A DNA stretch of 64,000 nt from Vibrio neptunius (GCF_000967495.1 NZ_JXXU01000053.1:23133-87132), one strand, 5' to 3'. Counted from the first letter of the stretch, positions 46,860-56,243 are shown. Notes: generated from the letters alone by a model not told the origin. Numbers and translations are program-made.

Positions 46860-46885
46860 GTCAACGAGCCATCTGGCTCCTTGAC
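46860..46885 (+). terminator. Hairpin downstream of the GH1 gene
   Basis: GTCAACGAGCC and GGCTCCTTGAC form a stem with one mismatch and loop ATCT, one base after the stop region. There is no T-run, so termination is uncertain. Confidence 0.4.
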
Positions 46886-47155
46886 TGCTGGCGTCTCGCG
46901 ATAGGCTCATACTCGGCGCAAGTCGCTTTATGTGAATTAGTCTGAATACAATCTATCGGTTTCGTTTCCTTGAGGTGATTAGAACTGCTGGTTGGCCTGC
47001 TCCATTCAGAACCAGAGATGGCCATCCCTTGAAGTCCTTTTGGTGTGTGTCCTGAATTTCTGTTTTGTCCTGAATTTCTGAATTTTTAGTTTCTATTTCT
47101 CAAATAGTCAAAATTTGAGACGACCTTGCCTCATATTGATGCTTCTTGTGCATTT
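46886..47155. other. Intergenic region with partial dispersed repeat
   Basis: About 270 bases without a gene. The only structure I see is the GGTGTGTGTCCTGAATTT repeat end at 47042 with a nearby duplication. Confidence 0.5.
47042..47080. repeat. Partial copy of dispersed inverted-repeat element
   Basis: GGTGTGTGTCCTGAATTT matches the right end of the element at 63744-63826. A second GTCCTGAATTTCTG follows as a direct duplication 18 bases later. The left half of the element is not recognisable here. Confidence 0.5.
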
Positions 47156-47190
47156 AAAAAGCCCGTTACGTCGATTGACATAAAGGGCTA
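47156..47190 (-). terminator. Terminator of the TSUP transporter gene
   Basis: AGCCC and GGGCT, extended by a TTTATGTC / GACGTAAC inner stem with wobble pairs, form a hairpin. It is followed on the minus strand by five Ts, 22 bases after the stop. Confidence 0.75.
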
Positions 47191-47211
47191 ATGGGAAAAC
47201 AGGGATACCCG

Positions 47212-47994
47212 TTAGAAAATGAACTTATAGCCTAATGAGATCATCAACAGGCTCAGAGAGATGGATATCGTTCGTTGAATGAGTTTTGGACCATACTTCA
47301 TTGCCGAAGCGCTACCAACGTGGTTACCAAACAAGTTCATGACCACTAATGGGATGGCTAATGCGTACATAACACTCCCCGCTAACATGAAGGCGATCAG
47401 TGCGCCTATATTCGAAGCAAAATTAAATAACTTTGACGTCGCTGAAGCGGAAACCAAATCGAACTTGAGCAAGTAATGCAGTGCAAAGATCAGAAAGCTT
47501 CCAGTTCCCGGCCCGAAGAAACCATCGTAAAATCCAATCACAAATACGGCAGCAGGGACACCAAACAAGATGGCGTATCGATTGATGGGCGCACTCGTAT
47601 CGTGTTCTTTGCTCTTTTTGGGAATGAAAGATAACACAATACCAAACGGAAGCATTGCGAGTATGATCTTGCCGATCGTATCAGGATCGAAATAAAGTAT
47701 TGCTTCCGCACCCGCATAGGCCCCCACTAAACCCGCAGGTATACCCGTAGCTACCGCTGTCCAGATCACGCATTTATTTCTGACGAAATTACGGATCGCC
47801 GCAATGGTACCAATGGTGCTGACAATCTTCTCTTGTCCCAGCGCAATGTGTGGCGGTAGGCCGGCAAGAATGAAAGAAGGAACCAAAATCAGACCGCCTC
47901 CACCGGCAACCGAATCAATAAACCCAGCAGCAAATGCAGACACCATCAGTGCAACCAGAATCCAAAATGTAATATCGCTTCCTAGAAATTCCAC
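47212..47994 (-). CDS. TSUP-family (TauE/SafE) transporter
   Basis: A 260-residue membrane protein with about eight hydrophobic helices. The family signature AGFIDSVAGGGGLILVPS lies in the N-terminal repeat and GFYDGFFGPGTGSFLIF in the second. TSUP proteins move sulfite, sulfoacetate or other organic anions. It follows the hydroxyisobutyrate-dehydrogenase-like gene by 15 bases and is probably co-transcribed, perhaps exporting or importing a related acid. Confidence 0.85.
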   Translation of the reverse strand: MEFLGSDITFWILVALMVSAFAAGFIDSVAGGGGLILVPSFILAGLPPHIALGQEKIVSTIGTIAAIRNFVRNKCVIWTAVATGIPAGLVGAYAGAEAILYFDPDTIGKIILAMLPFGIVLSFIPKKSKEHDTSAPINRYAILFGVPAAVFVIGFYDGFFGPGTGSFLIFALHYLLKFDLVSASATSKLFNFASNIGALIAFMLAGSVMYALAIPLVVMNLFGNHVGSASAMKYGPKLIQRTISISLSLLMISLGYKFIF

Positions 47995-48009
47995 GCTGTG
48001 TTGCTCCCT

Positions 48010-48885
48010 TTATGATGACTCTTGATAGGTTTTGATGAGTACGGAGGTGTCCATACGACCGTATCCGTGGTTCTGTAGCTCACGATATTCACTATCTACT
48101 TTGATCGTGAGTGGCAAATCTATCCCTAACCTTTTGCTTTCGTCGATACAAATGCCTAAATCTTTGCGCATCCAATCAATCGCGAACCCAAAATCAAATT
48201 CATCTCTAGACATCGTTGAGGAACGATTCTCCATCTGCCAAGAACCTGCCGCACCATGCTTCAAGACATCCACAAGGTCATCGATATCTAAGCCAGCATG
48301 TTTTGCCAACGTCAGTCCTTCACTCAAGCCTTTCAAAACGCCAGCAATACAGATCTGATTGACCATTTTTGAACGTTGGCCTTGGCCGTTTCCTCCCATC
48401 AACTTGGATTGTTTTCCATAAACGCTCATCACAGGCGCTGCCTGCTCATACATTTCATTTTGACCACCACACATGATAGTCAGAGCACCATTTTCAGCCC
48501 CCGCTTGCCCACCAGATACTGGGGCATCAATGAATGCGATCCCTTTTTGTTTGCAGGCCACACCAAGTTCAATCGCCAATTCGGCGGATGTGGTGGTATG
48601 GTCGACCAAGATACTTCCTGGTTTCATATTGTCGATAAGACCCGTCTCACCGTAAACCACGCTGCGAACGTCATCATCATTTCCTACGCAAACAAATACC
48701 AAATCACAATCTTGAGCCGCGGCCCCAGGCGATGAACAAACCTCACCGTGATAGTCTTTCGCCCAGTCATGAGCCTTTTTCGTTGTGCGATTGTAAACTT
48801 TGGTTGGGTAACCATGACTAGAAAGGTGTCCTGCCATTGGGTAGCCCATGACACCTAATCCAATAAAGGCAACATTGTTTTTCAT
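48010..48885 (-). CDS. NAD(P)-dependent beta-hydroxyacid dehydrogenase (3-hydroxyisobutyrate / tartronate-semialdehyde reductase type)
   Basis: This 291-residue enzyme has the Rossmann motif FIGLGVMGYPMAGHL, the DAPVSGGQAGAENGALTI substrate loop and the catalytic Lys segment GQGQRSKMVNQI. It belongs to the HIBADH/GarR/GlxR family. The substrate cannot be fixed from sequence. It forms a two-gene unit with the TSUP transporter and is divergent from a MocR regulator, with two palindromes between them. Confidence 0.88.
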   Translation of the reverse strand: MKNNVAFIGLGVMGYPMAGHLSSHGYPTKVYNRTTKKAHDWAKDYHGEVCSSPGAAAQDCDLVFVCVGNDDDVRSVVYGETGLIDNMKPGSILVDHTTTSAELAIELGVACKQKGIAFIDAPVSGGQAGAENGALTIMCGGQNEMYEQAAPVMSVYGKQSKLMGGNGQGQRSKMVNQICIAGVLKGLSEGLTLAKHAGLDIDDLVDVLKHGAAGSWQMENRSSTMSRDEFDFGFAIDWMRKDLGICIDESKRLGIDLPLTIKVDSEYRELQNHGYGRMDTSVLIKTYQESS

Positions 48886-48962
48886 AGCGTTCTCCTTAGT
48901 CCTTTGCTATTTGCTTTCAATTTCTGTACGGCAATATTTGAACAAGCGAACTTATTACAAAT

Positions 48963-49079
48963 TCACTCACCAACGATCAGTGCTATTTTTACGTGGATAA
49001 CCCCTTTCTCTGCTGTGGCCCACGCGTTGATAGACCAAATGGCGTTTAAGGTCTCCACGGTTCTCACTTTGATAAGATA
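48963..49079 (-). pseudogene. C-terminal remnant resembling zinc-type alcohol dehydrogenase / quinone oxidoreductase
   Basis: Thirty-eight codons read VRTVETLNAIWSINA and then KGVIHVKIALIVGE before a stop. The order (R-T-xx-ETL, INA, GKIxL-like end) recalls the last residues of zinc-binding alcohol dehydrogenases (TETLxPINA, GKIVL). There is no start codon and the frame is stopped just upstream. It is a short decayed leftover, and the resemblance is by eye only. Confidence 0.35.
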
Positions 49080-49096
49080 TTATTTCAATGCCCTTT

Positions 49097-49114
49097 AATT
49101 GATATATGTCAATT
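49097..49114. promoter_or_regulatory. Palindromic operator, copy 1
   Basis: AATTGATATATGTCAATT differs from copy 2 at one base. It sits about 210 bases upstream of the dehydrogenase gene. A candidate binding site for the MocR-type regulator. Confidence 0.6.
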
Positions 49115-49370
49115 TTGGTGCCATTGACTAATACCGATGTCTACAATCATCACGTGGGTACGAGGTGTTTAACCGTACTTATCTACCAACCTTTCATATT
49201 CAATTATGAAAAGTCTTCATCTGAGATTCAGTGATGGTATTTTATGGTCAGATTCATGGAGAATAGGCCTCTTCGCTACACTGGGTAATGAGTGAATCTG
49301 AGCTTCCTCATTGAGCATTGTTTTTAGTGTTATGTAATCTTCTTATCACTTTGATGCATGTTATTTTTCA

Positions 49371-49388
49371 AATTGACATATGTCAATT
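49371..49388. promoter_or_regulatory. Palindromic operator, copy 2
   Basis: AATTGACATATGTCAATT is a perfect 18-base palindrome about 90 bases before the MocR-type gene. Its near-repeat of copy 1 in the same divergent region is typical of a regulator's own operators. Confidence 0.65.
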
Positions 49389-49476
49389 TAAAAATGACAT
49401 CATTACCTGCTCAATTCCATAGCGAATAGACATAGTTATGCTTTATAATCGAAGAGGATAATTAAGGAGAAGTCGA

Positions 49477-50817
49477 TTGAATAACAACAAATTCGTACGT
49501 ATTGCTGACGCTATTGAAGAAAAAATTAATAGTGGCGAATACACGGCCAACACTAAACTACCGACCCATCGACAGTTAGCTGATGAGCTTAAAACGACTC
49601 CAGCGACGGTCGCTAAAGCCTATAAGTTGCTTAGTGACAAAGGTCGGCTTGAATCGTTTGTTGGTAAAGGTACGTTTGTTGCTGCTCACTCTGATCTGAA
49701 TGAAGCTATTCAAGTGGTCCATGAAGACACCAATTACAATTTCTCTCTGCTACAGCCGTGCTTACACAAGAACATTCCTGCGATTAAGAGCGCCTATCGA
49801 CAAGCGTCTGATCATCTCACTGAAACTTTGATTGGATATTGTGAAGACTCGGGACATGAAAAACACCGACAAGCGGCCGTCAAGTGGGCTCAACAGTATG
49901 GTCTGGAAGGCGGTAGTATCGATAACACCGTATTGACCAATGGGGCTCAACATGCTCTCTCTTTATTAGTAGAAACGCTAACTGAGCCTGGTGACACCAT
50001 TTTGGTTGAATCCCTCACTTATCCAGGAATATTGGCCATTGCCAATTTATCTAACCGCAACGTTGTCGGCGTTGACTTAGATGAACATGGTCTATCTCCA
50101 TCATCACTGGATAGTGCGATTCAACAATATTCACCCTCTCTCGTGATTGTCATTCCATGCCATCAGAACCCCACAGGTGTGTCGATGCCTGAAATGAGAA
50201 AAAAAGAAATCGCTCAGATCATCAATGAGCATCAAGTTTGGTTGGTAGAAGATGACATCTATTGCTTCTTAGATGAACACCCCATCCCCCCTATTGCTAA
50301 CTTTGCACCAGATTACACATTTCATGTCACCGCTTTGTCTAAAGCGATTAGCCCCGCAATGCGGTGCGGGTTTATTAAAGCACCGGCTAGTCAGATCGCG
50401 CGGCTCAATGCTCACATACGAGCCAATATCTGGTTGTCATCGCCTATCAACTACATTGCCGCGACACTGCTTATCGAGTCGGGTGAAGCTTTCACTCTCG
50501 CCTCGAACCAAAGAAACATGGCGTCGAGCCGACAAAAAATCGCTCGTGAGATTTTTTCATTGAATGGCGTGCAATCTACTGGCTACCATATGTGGTTATC
50601 TTTACCCGAGCATTGGCAGCAAGATAGGTTTACCATGGAAGCCAAGAATCGCGGATTATTTGTCACCAGTGGCAGCTATTTCAGTGTGGATGGCTCAAGC
50701 ACTCAACATATCAGGCTTTCACTTACCTCAATCAGTCAAGAGAGAAAATTGATTGAAGGGCTCAAACAAATTCGTGATCTTCTGAATGCCAGTCCAAATG
50801 CCTTTATGCCTTTCTGA
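49477..50817 (+). CDS. MocR/PdxR-type regulator (GntR helix-turn-helix fused to aminotransferase domain)
   Basis: This 446-residue protein has an N-terminal GntR winged helix (YTANTKLPTHRQLADELKTT, ATVAKAYKLL) at residues about 5-75, then a fold-I aminotransferase-like domain. The PLP lysine is in the ALSKAISPAMRCGF motif. Such regulators bind PLP and sometimes an amino acid and act on divergent genes. The start is a TTG at 49477, chosen because AAGGAGA lies 6 bases before it. Likely targets are the divergent dehydrogenase and TSUP genes through the two palindromes. Confidence 0.88.
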   Translation: MNNNKFVRIADAIEEKINSGEYTANTKLPTHRQLADELKTTPATVAKAYKLLSDKGRLESFVGKGTFVAAHSDLNEAIQVVHEDTNYNFSLLQPCLHKNIPAIKSAYRQASDHLTETLIGYCEDSGHEKHRQAAVKWAQQYGLEGGSIDNTVLTNGAQHALSLLVETLTEPGDTILVESLTYPGILAIANLSNRNVVGVDLDEHGLSPSSLDSAIQQYSPSLVIVIPCHQNPTGVSMPEMRKKEIAQIINEHQVWLVEDDIYCFLDEHPIPPIANFAPDYTFHVTALSKAISPAMRCGFIKAPASQIARLNAHIRANIWLSSPINYIAATLLIESGEAFTLASNQRNMASSRQKIAREIFSLNGVQSTGYHMWLSLPEHWQQDRFTMEAKNRGLFVTSGSYFSVDGSSTQHIRLSLTSISQERKLIEGLKQIRDLLNASPNAFMPF

Positions 50818-50851
50818 TCAGTTGTATTCCATCAGAATCCACGCTTTCTAG

Positions 50852-51097
50852 TTTACGGAGTGTAAGAGGCGTAACGTTGATCCTGAAGTATATGCAAACA
50901 GCGACTCTAACTACGTCTACAGCGAGTTGGATCGTTTAACTTATGGTCATGGTAAAGTCTATAGTTACTGGCAAGGGCCAAAGGAAACTGCTTTCTACTT
51001 GTATGGTACTTCCTTTGCTCAAATGAAATTGCAGATTTCAGAATTGGTTACTAGTTACCCTCTGTGCCAAAAGTGCAGAATTGAGCAGATTGCATAA
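50852..51097 (+). pseudogene. Open frame remnant without a start codon
   Basis: Eighty-one codons are open from after a TAG to a TAA (NSDSNYVYSELDRLTYGHGK, then YLYGTSFAQMKLQISELV, ending CQKCRIEQIA). The composition looks like real protein, but no start codon or ribosome-binding site is present. I do not recognise the family. Probably the C-terminal end of a deleted gene. Confidence 0.45.
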
Positions 51098-51143
51098 AGG
51101 TGGCTAATAAGGGCGTGTAATAGTCAACAAATTCCAGAAAGAC

Positions 51144-51186
51144 ACCGATAGAGAGAAAGGGCAAGTTTCCCTTTCCTTATCGGTTT
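51144..51186. terminator. Long hairpin between remnant and LysR gene
   Basis: ACCGATA pairs with TATCGGT, and inside it AAAGGG pairs with CCCTTT. Position suits termination of the LysR gene on the minus strand, but the T-run is short. Confidence 0.55.
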
Positions 51187-51216
51187 ACCGAGTGTGATTA
51201 ATTTGTTGTCTAAGAA

Positions 51217-52113
51217 CTATGTTTCTGTTGGAAAATCACTGTTGACTTGCTCCTTTAACCAATCAATAAACAATGTCACTTTGGGTCTTTTCAAGTTCTT
51301 TTCAGGTAAACATATAAAATATGAGAAAGATAGCTCGGTAAAACTCTCTCCAATTCTAACTAAAGTTTTATTTTTGATATATCTATTAACTAGGCTGTGT
51401 TTTATTAATCCTATTCCTTGCATTGCTAGAGCACTTTCTACCACAAATTGAGAACCATCAAATAAAATCGAAGGATTAATGGGTTTTTTGTCATTTAATT
51501 CCAGCCAAGTTTTCCAACTCATATCTGTATAAATATCTTCTATTAGCACACCATTATTCAAATCATCGATGCTATATATGCCATACTTTTCTTGATAATA
51601 AGGATGGCATACAGGATATATAATGTCTTTCATCAACCATTCACAATGCATTCCAGTATATTGACCAGAACCGAAACGTACGCATAAATCGATACTATTG
51701 TCAGTGGGTTGAGAGAGACGGTTGGTTGGTTCAACTAGAATATTGATATCAGGGTGCCGCTCTCTGAATCCTTGTAATCTTGGAATTAGCCAATGATGAG
51801 CAAAAGAGCTAGGTGTTGATATCGCGAGCTTGTTTGGGTATGGGTCATCAACCAGTTCATCCAGACCAGATTCTAGGTGGTTAAACCCTTTCTTGACCTG
51901 TTTGTAAAGACTTTCCCCATAAGGGGTGAGTTCAATTTTCCTGTGATGACGGTGGAACAGGCAAGTGTCTACGCTAGCTTCGAGTTGTCTTATTTGCTGA
52001 CTTACTGCAGCTGGAGAAACGAAGAGTTCTTTTGCTGCTAATTTGAAGCTCCCTAAAGCTGCCGCTCGATAAAAATAATGTAAACCTTGGAGAGGAAGAT
52101 TCTGTCTTTTCAA
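51217..52113 (-). CDS. LysR-family regulator of the oxoamine-synthase / carboxylase operon
   Basis: A 298-residue LysR protein with the HTH GSFKLAAKELFVSPAAVSQQ and a GcvA-like substrate-binding domain (STPSSFAHHWLIPRLQGF). It is divergent from the oxoamine synthase gene with 126 bases between the starts, the classic arrangement for a LysR protein controlling the neighbouring operon. The inducer is unknown. Confidence 0.85.
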   Translation of the reverse strand: MKRQNLPLQGLHYFYRAAALGSFKLAAKELFVSPAAVSQQIRQLEASVDTCLFHRHHRKIELTPYGESLYKQVKKGFNHLESGLDELVDDPYPNKLAISTPSSFAHHWLIPRLQGFRERHPDINILVEPTNRLSQPTDNSIDLCVRFGSGQYTGMHCEWLMKDIIYPVCHPYYQEKYGIYSIDDLNNGVLIEDIYTDMSWKTWLELNDKKPINPSILFDGSQFVVESALAMQGIGLIKHSLVNRYIKNKTLVRIGESFTELSFSYFICLPEKNLKRPKVTLFIDWLKEQVNSDFPTET

Positions 52114-52239
52114 TTAAGAAGGCCTTAACTAACGGCAATAAAGAATTGCTTGTCAGGTTAACATAAATTTACAAATATATAAAAGTATCATTGAAATATG
52201 TTTTTTTTATCAATTAGGCTCGCATAACAAGGAATAGTT

Positions 52240-53463
52240 TTGAATAAATATACAAATATAAAAAAATCAATAGATATAAGCGAAGGTTTTTGGGATACAA
52301 CCAGCAATAATGGCCTTGCTAATATTATCAGTAAGAATATGGGAAATGGTGAGCACTTGACAGTTCCCGGAGGCGAGCAGTTTGTAAATATGTCCTCGTA
52401 CTCTTATCTTGGTTTGGATAGCCATCCTGCAATTATACAAGGTGCAATTGACGGTATTCAGTCGACAGGGGCATTAAATTCTTCGACTTCACGTATTCGT
52501 GTTCAATACGAAATACTTAACCAAGCAGAGTGCCAATTAGGTGAACTAACAAGTAGTGACGTGTTCACACTGCCTTCTTGCGCAGCGGCCGCCGCCGCAG
52601 TATTACCATTACTCTCATCTGGTGCCCTTACCAATAATACCCCCCCGGTCATGGTTTTTGATAAGCATGCGCACTTTTGTCTGAATTACATGAAACCAAT
52701 TTGCGCTGATGAAACAAAAGTCATCACGATTGAGCATAACGACATGTGTGCATTGGAGGATATTTGTAAGCAGCACCAACAAGTCGCGTTTGTCGCTGAT
52801 TCTATATACAGCACAGGTGGAGCGGCACCGATAAAGAGGTTACTAGAACTGCAAAGTCAATACGGGCTATTTCTGCTGATTGACGAAGCTCACGGCCTTT
52901 CTACCACTGGTCATAATGGAGTAGGCATGGTTTTGAGTGAAGTCGATGAACTTAATGATCAGACGTTGCTCATCGCATCTCTAAATAAAGGCTTTGGTGC
53001 ATCGGGTGGTGCCGTGTTCTTTCGTCAACACAAGGACAATAAAGTCAGGAACCTTTTAGCCAGATATGGTGGGCCGATCACTTGGTCACAGCGAATTAAT
53101 ACGGCGGGCCTTGGCGCTATTATTGCTTCGACTGAGTTGCATCAGAATGGAACAATTAATCGATTACAAACGACGCTAATGCGTAAAGTTGAATTGTTTG
53201 ACGAGTTGGTAACGACCCGAGCCAAAGGTGATGGATTGCCTATCCGATTTGTTTCTTTGGGAGACGAGCAAGCGACCATCAATATAGCCAGAGAGCTATT
53301 TAGTTCGGGCTTTTACACTTCAGCGATATTCTTCCCAGTCATCGCGAGAGGTAAGGCGGGTCTAAGAATCATGTTGCGCTCAAATATGCAAGATAAAGAT
53401 ATTCAAGAGTTCGCCATTAGATTGAATCAACTCAAGCAAAAGCATGGAGTGCATGATGCGTAG
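52240..53463 (+). CDS. Alpha-oxoamine synthase (PLP-dependent acyl-CoA / amino acid condensing enzyme)
   Basis: A 407-residue fold-I PLP enzyme of the family containing KBL, BioF, HemA, serine palmitoyltransferase and CqsA. Diagnostic features are SSYSYLGLDSHPAI, the DEAHGLSTTGHNGVG motif and PLP lysine K250 in SLNKGFGASGG. Such enzymes join an acyl-CoA to an amino acid with loss of CO2, giving an alpha-aminoketone. It is not a close match to any one member. The TTG start has an AAGGA site at proper distance. It opens an operon with an exporter and an acyl-CoA carboxylase. Confidence 0.85.
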   Translation: MNKYTNIKKSIDISEGFWDTTSNNGLANIISKNMGNGEHLTVPGGEQFVNMSSYSYLGLDSHPAIIQGAIDGIQSTGALNSSTSRIRVQYEILNQAECQLGELTSSDVFTLPSCAAAAAAVLPLLSSGALTNNTPPVMVFDKHAHFCLNYMKPICADETKVITIEHNDMCALEDICKQHQQVAFVADSIYSTGGAAPIKRLLELQSQYGLFLLIDEAHGLSTTGHNGVGMVLSEVDELNDQTLLIASLNKGFGASGGAVFFRQHKDNKVRNLLARYGGPITWSQRINTAGLGAIIASTELHQNGTINRLQTTLMRKVELFDELVTTRAKGDGLPIRFVSLGDEQATINIARELFSSGFYTSAIFFPVIARGKAGLRIMLRSNMQDKDIQEFAIRLNQLKQKHGVHDA

Positions 53464-54649
53464 AGCAGGTAATCGTCTCGTACTGGTTTTAGCTTGTACG
53501 TTAGTGCTGATGGCACAGATGTCGACCACTTTGTATTTGCCAGCTTTGCCTGAGGTCGCAAGCGAACTTTCCATAAGTCGCCATTATGCTGAATTGTCCA
53601 TTTCGCTTTTTGTGATTGGAGCGGCTTTACCCGTTATTTACTGGGGGCATGCTGCAGAAAAATATGGGCGAGATAGATCCTTGGTGATGGCTTTAAGTGT
53701 GTTTATTGGAGCGAGTTTATATCTCTATTTTGCACAAACAATCGAGAGCTTACTGGTCGCGAGAGTAATCCAAGGGATGGGAGCGGGTGGTGCTGCAATC
53801 ATTGCCAGGATCTTGGTAAGAGATAACTGGAGCGGAGATGAGTTGACGCAGAAACTCTCGCTGCTTTCGATGGCCTTCATTGCTGCGTTAGGTATCGGGC
53901 AGTTTATCGGTTCGATATTAACTGAGTATAGCGATTGGCGGTTTGGCTTCATATTATTGTCGGTGATAGCTGTCGGAGCATTGGTCGTGATTATGTTCAT
54001 CCCTTTTCAATCGACTGAACAAAAGCCTCAAGCTTCATCAACATCGCGAGCAAGTTATATTCAAATTGCAAATGACCGAAGTTTTCTGATCCCTTGTGTT
54101 CAAGGAGGGCTTGGGTTTGCCACGATAGTGACGCTGCAAGAAGTGAGTCCATTTGTATTTTCACATGACTTACAGCTATCTAGCCAAATGTTTGGTTTCT
54201 TTGGCCTTAGTATTGGTGTTGCGTATTTCTTAGGTTCTCTTTGTGTCAAACATTTTGTAACCAAGGTTGGCAGTCAGAAGTTAATGAACCTGGGGGCCTA
54301 TCTGATGATGTTAGGCTCAATAATCATGCTGGGGGTTTGGTTGTTCAGCAGTGCGATTCCAATGCAAACCCTTATTGCTGCTTATCTTAGTTTGTATCTA
54401 CTCATTATTTTTGGACAAGCTATCGTTTTTCCAAACAGCATGTCCATTGCTGCAAGCCAATCTTCGCACAATGGCGCGCATAGCATTGCTTTGTGTGGAT
54501 TCCTACAGCAATCAATGGCCGGAATAGCAGCGGCATTAGCGGTTGGTGCGGGACAAAGTCATAGCTGGGTGTACTGGGTTGCTATTATGGGAGTAGTGAT
54601 TCTTGGTCTTAGTTTTACGAATAAAGAGCAAAAAGCATGTCTGAATTAG
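53444..54649 (+). CDS. MFS transporter, Bcr/CflA-like, in a biosynthetic operon
   Basis: A 401-residue protein with twelve predicted helices and the MFS motif GHAAEKYGRDRSLVM. The N-terminal STTLYLPALPEVASEL is characteristic of Bcr/CflA drug exporters. It overlaps the oxoamine synthase gene by 20 bases and the carboxylase gene by 13, so all are one translationally coupled unit. It probably exports the product or protects the cell from it. Confidence 0.85.
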   Translation: MECMMRRAGNRLVLVLACTLVLMAQMSTTLYLPALPEVASELSISRHYAELSISLFVIGAALPVIYWGHAAEKYGRDRSLVMALSVFIGASLYLYFAQTIESLLVARVIQGMGAGGAAIIARILVRDNWSGDELTQKLSLLSMAFIAALGIGQFIGSILTEYSDWRFGFILLSVIAVGALVVIMFIPFQSTEQKPQASSTSRASYIQIANDRSFLIPCVQGGLGFATIVTLQEVSPFVFSHDLQLSSQMFGFFGLSIGVAYFLGSLCVKHFVTKVGSQKLMNLGAYLMMLGSIIMLGVWLFSSAIPMQTLIAAYLSLYLLIIFGQAIVFPNSMSIAASQSSHNGAHSIALCGFLQQSMAGIAAALAVGAGQSHSWVYWVAIMGVVILGLSFTNKEQKACLN

Positions 54650-56241
54650 TTTCAATATTAGATCCGAAAACTGAAGAGGCCAAAGTTAACTTTGATGGTT
54701 ATCAAGCTATTCTAGAAAAGTTTAATCAAGCCCAATCTGAGTCACTCGCTTTAGAGTTGCCAAGTCGTGAAAAGCAAAGCTCTAGAGGTAAGCTTTCTCC
54801 CCGGGAACGGATATCAAAAGTAATTGATGTTGGAACCTCCTTCTTTGAAATCGGGCAAATAGCAGGATACAAAGTCTATGAGCAACCTCTCCCGAGCGCA
54901 GCAATAGTGACAGGTGTTGGTGTAATAAACGGCCGTAAATGTGCCATTTTTGCCAACGATTCTGCTGTAAAAGGCGGAACCTATTATCCAGTTACCTTGA
55001 AGAAACACCTTAGAATGCAAAGTATTGCGCGCAAACACAAATTGCCCTGTATTTACTTGGTCGATTCTGGTGGTGTATTTCTTCCACTTCAAGATGATTT
55101 ATTCCCGAGTGAGCATCACTTTGGCAAAATATTCAAGAACATCGCGGAAATGTCCAGTTTAGGTATCGCCCAAATTTCAGCAGTTCTTGGGTCTTGTACT
55201 GCGGGTGGCGCTTATATTCCAGCAATGTGTGATGAAACCATTATTACCAAAGGGAATGGCACCATTTTCCTCGGGGGCCCACAACTGGTGAAAGCAGCAA
55301 CGGGAGTTGAAGTTGACGCTCAATCTCTCGGTGGTGCCACACTACACACTGAGGTGAGTGGAGTCGCTGACCACTATGCAGAAAATGAAGATCATGCACT
55401 CCAGATAGTGAGAGATCTTGTCAGTCGATCTCATCAAGATGAGCCAGAATGCGCCCCTGATATCGCTCCTAGGGACAGCCTCTACTCGTTAGAAGAGATA
55501 CCGTACCTGTTAAGTAAGGACCCGAAAAAGCCCATCATCGCGAGAGAAATACTGGCTAGGTTGTTGGATGACAGCAAATTAGTTGAATACAAAGCTAACT
55601 ATGGAAAAAGCATCGTGTGTGGGACAGGCCACATAGGAGGCTATGCGGCTGGAATCATTATTAATGACGGAGTGCTCTTTTCAGAAAGTGCGATAAAGGC
55701 GACGAACTTTATGGCTATTTGTGCCAAACGCAAACTGCCGATTGTTTTTATTCACAACATCAATGGCTTTATGGTTGGGAAAGAGTACGAAGCTGAGGGC
55801 ATTGCTAAGCATGGCGCTAAAATGGTCAACGCTATCTCTTGCTTAAGGGTGCCAACTATCAGCCTCATTGTTGGTGGAAGCTACGGAGCTGGGAACCTGG
55901 CTATGTGCGGTAGAACCATGGAACCGGATTTTATGGCGATGTGGCCAAACGCTAAAACTTCGGTCGTTGGGGGAGTGCAAGCCGCTAAGGTAATGTTGAT
56001 GATGGAGCAAGAAAAGCGTCAGCGGAATGGTGAGAGCATGACCGAACTCGAACAAGAGCAATTCATGCAGCCGATCATCGATACATATGAAAAACAAGGT
56101 TCTGCAATGTATGTTGGGGCTCGAATGAACGCAGATGCCATTATCCCTCCGGTCCAGACTCGTGACTGGCTTGCCACCTGTTTGTCTCTCTGTAGACATC
56201 AGGATATGGAAGAGACCAACTTTGGAATATTCAGGATGTAA
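54637..56241 (+). CDS. Acyl-CoA carboxylase carboxyltransferase (beta) subunit, MCC/PCC type
   Basis: A 534-residue carboxyltransferase of the propionyl-/methylcrotonyl-CoA carboxylase beta class. It has the DSGGVFLPLQ and GSCTAGGAYIPAM oxyanion segments in the first crotonase domain and GGSYGAGNLAMCGRTMEPD in the second. MCC-like features dominate, but the acyl-CoA cannot be assigned. It pairs with the alpha subunit encoded two bases downstream. Confidence 0.88.
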   Translation: MSELVSILDPKTEEAKVNFDGYQAILEKFNQAQSESLALELPSREKQSSRGKLSPRERISKVIDVGTSFFEIGQIAGYKVYEQPLPSAAIVTGVGVINGRKCAIFANDSAVKGGTYYPVTLKKHLRMQSIARKHKLPCIYLVDSGGVFLPLQDDLFPSEHHFGKIFKNIAEMSSLGIAQISAVLGSCTAGGAYIPAMCDETIITKGNGTIFLGGPQLVKAATGVEVDAQSLGGATLHTEVSGVADHYAENEDHALQIVRDLVSRSHQDEPECAPDIAPRDSLYSLEEIPYLLSKDPKKPIIAREILARLLDDSKLVEYKANYGKSIVCGTGHIGGYAAGIIINDGVLFSESAIKATNFMAICAKRKLPIVFIHNINGFMVGKEYEAEGIAKHGAKMVNAISCLRVPTISLIVGGSYGAGNLAMCGRTMEPDFMAMWPNAKTSVVGGVQAAKVMLMMEQEKRQRNGESMTELEQEQFMQPIIDTYEKQGSAMYVGARMNADAIIPPVQTRDWLATCLSLCRHQDMEETNFGIFRM

Positions 56242-56243
56242 AC

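Larger units (their letters stand above)
48886..49476. other. Divergent intergenic region with gene remnant and two palindromic operators
   Basis: This 590-base region between the dehydrogenase gene and the MocR gene contains a decayed fragment (48963-49079) and two matching palindromes (49097-49114 and 49371-49388). Promoters in both directions are presumed. Confidence 0.6.

Noticed and set aside
48904..49098. 64-residue plus-strand frame in the MocR intergenic region
   Set aside because: It runs antisense to a more protein-like remnant and lacks a start site with a ribosome-binding site.
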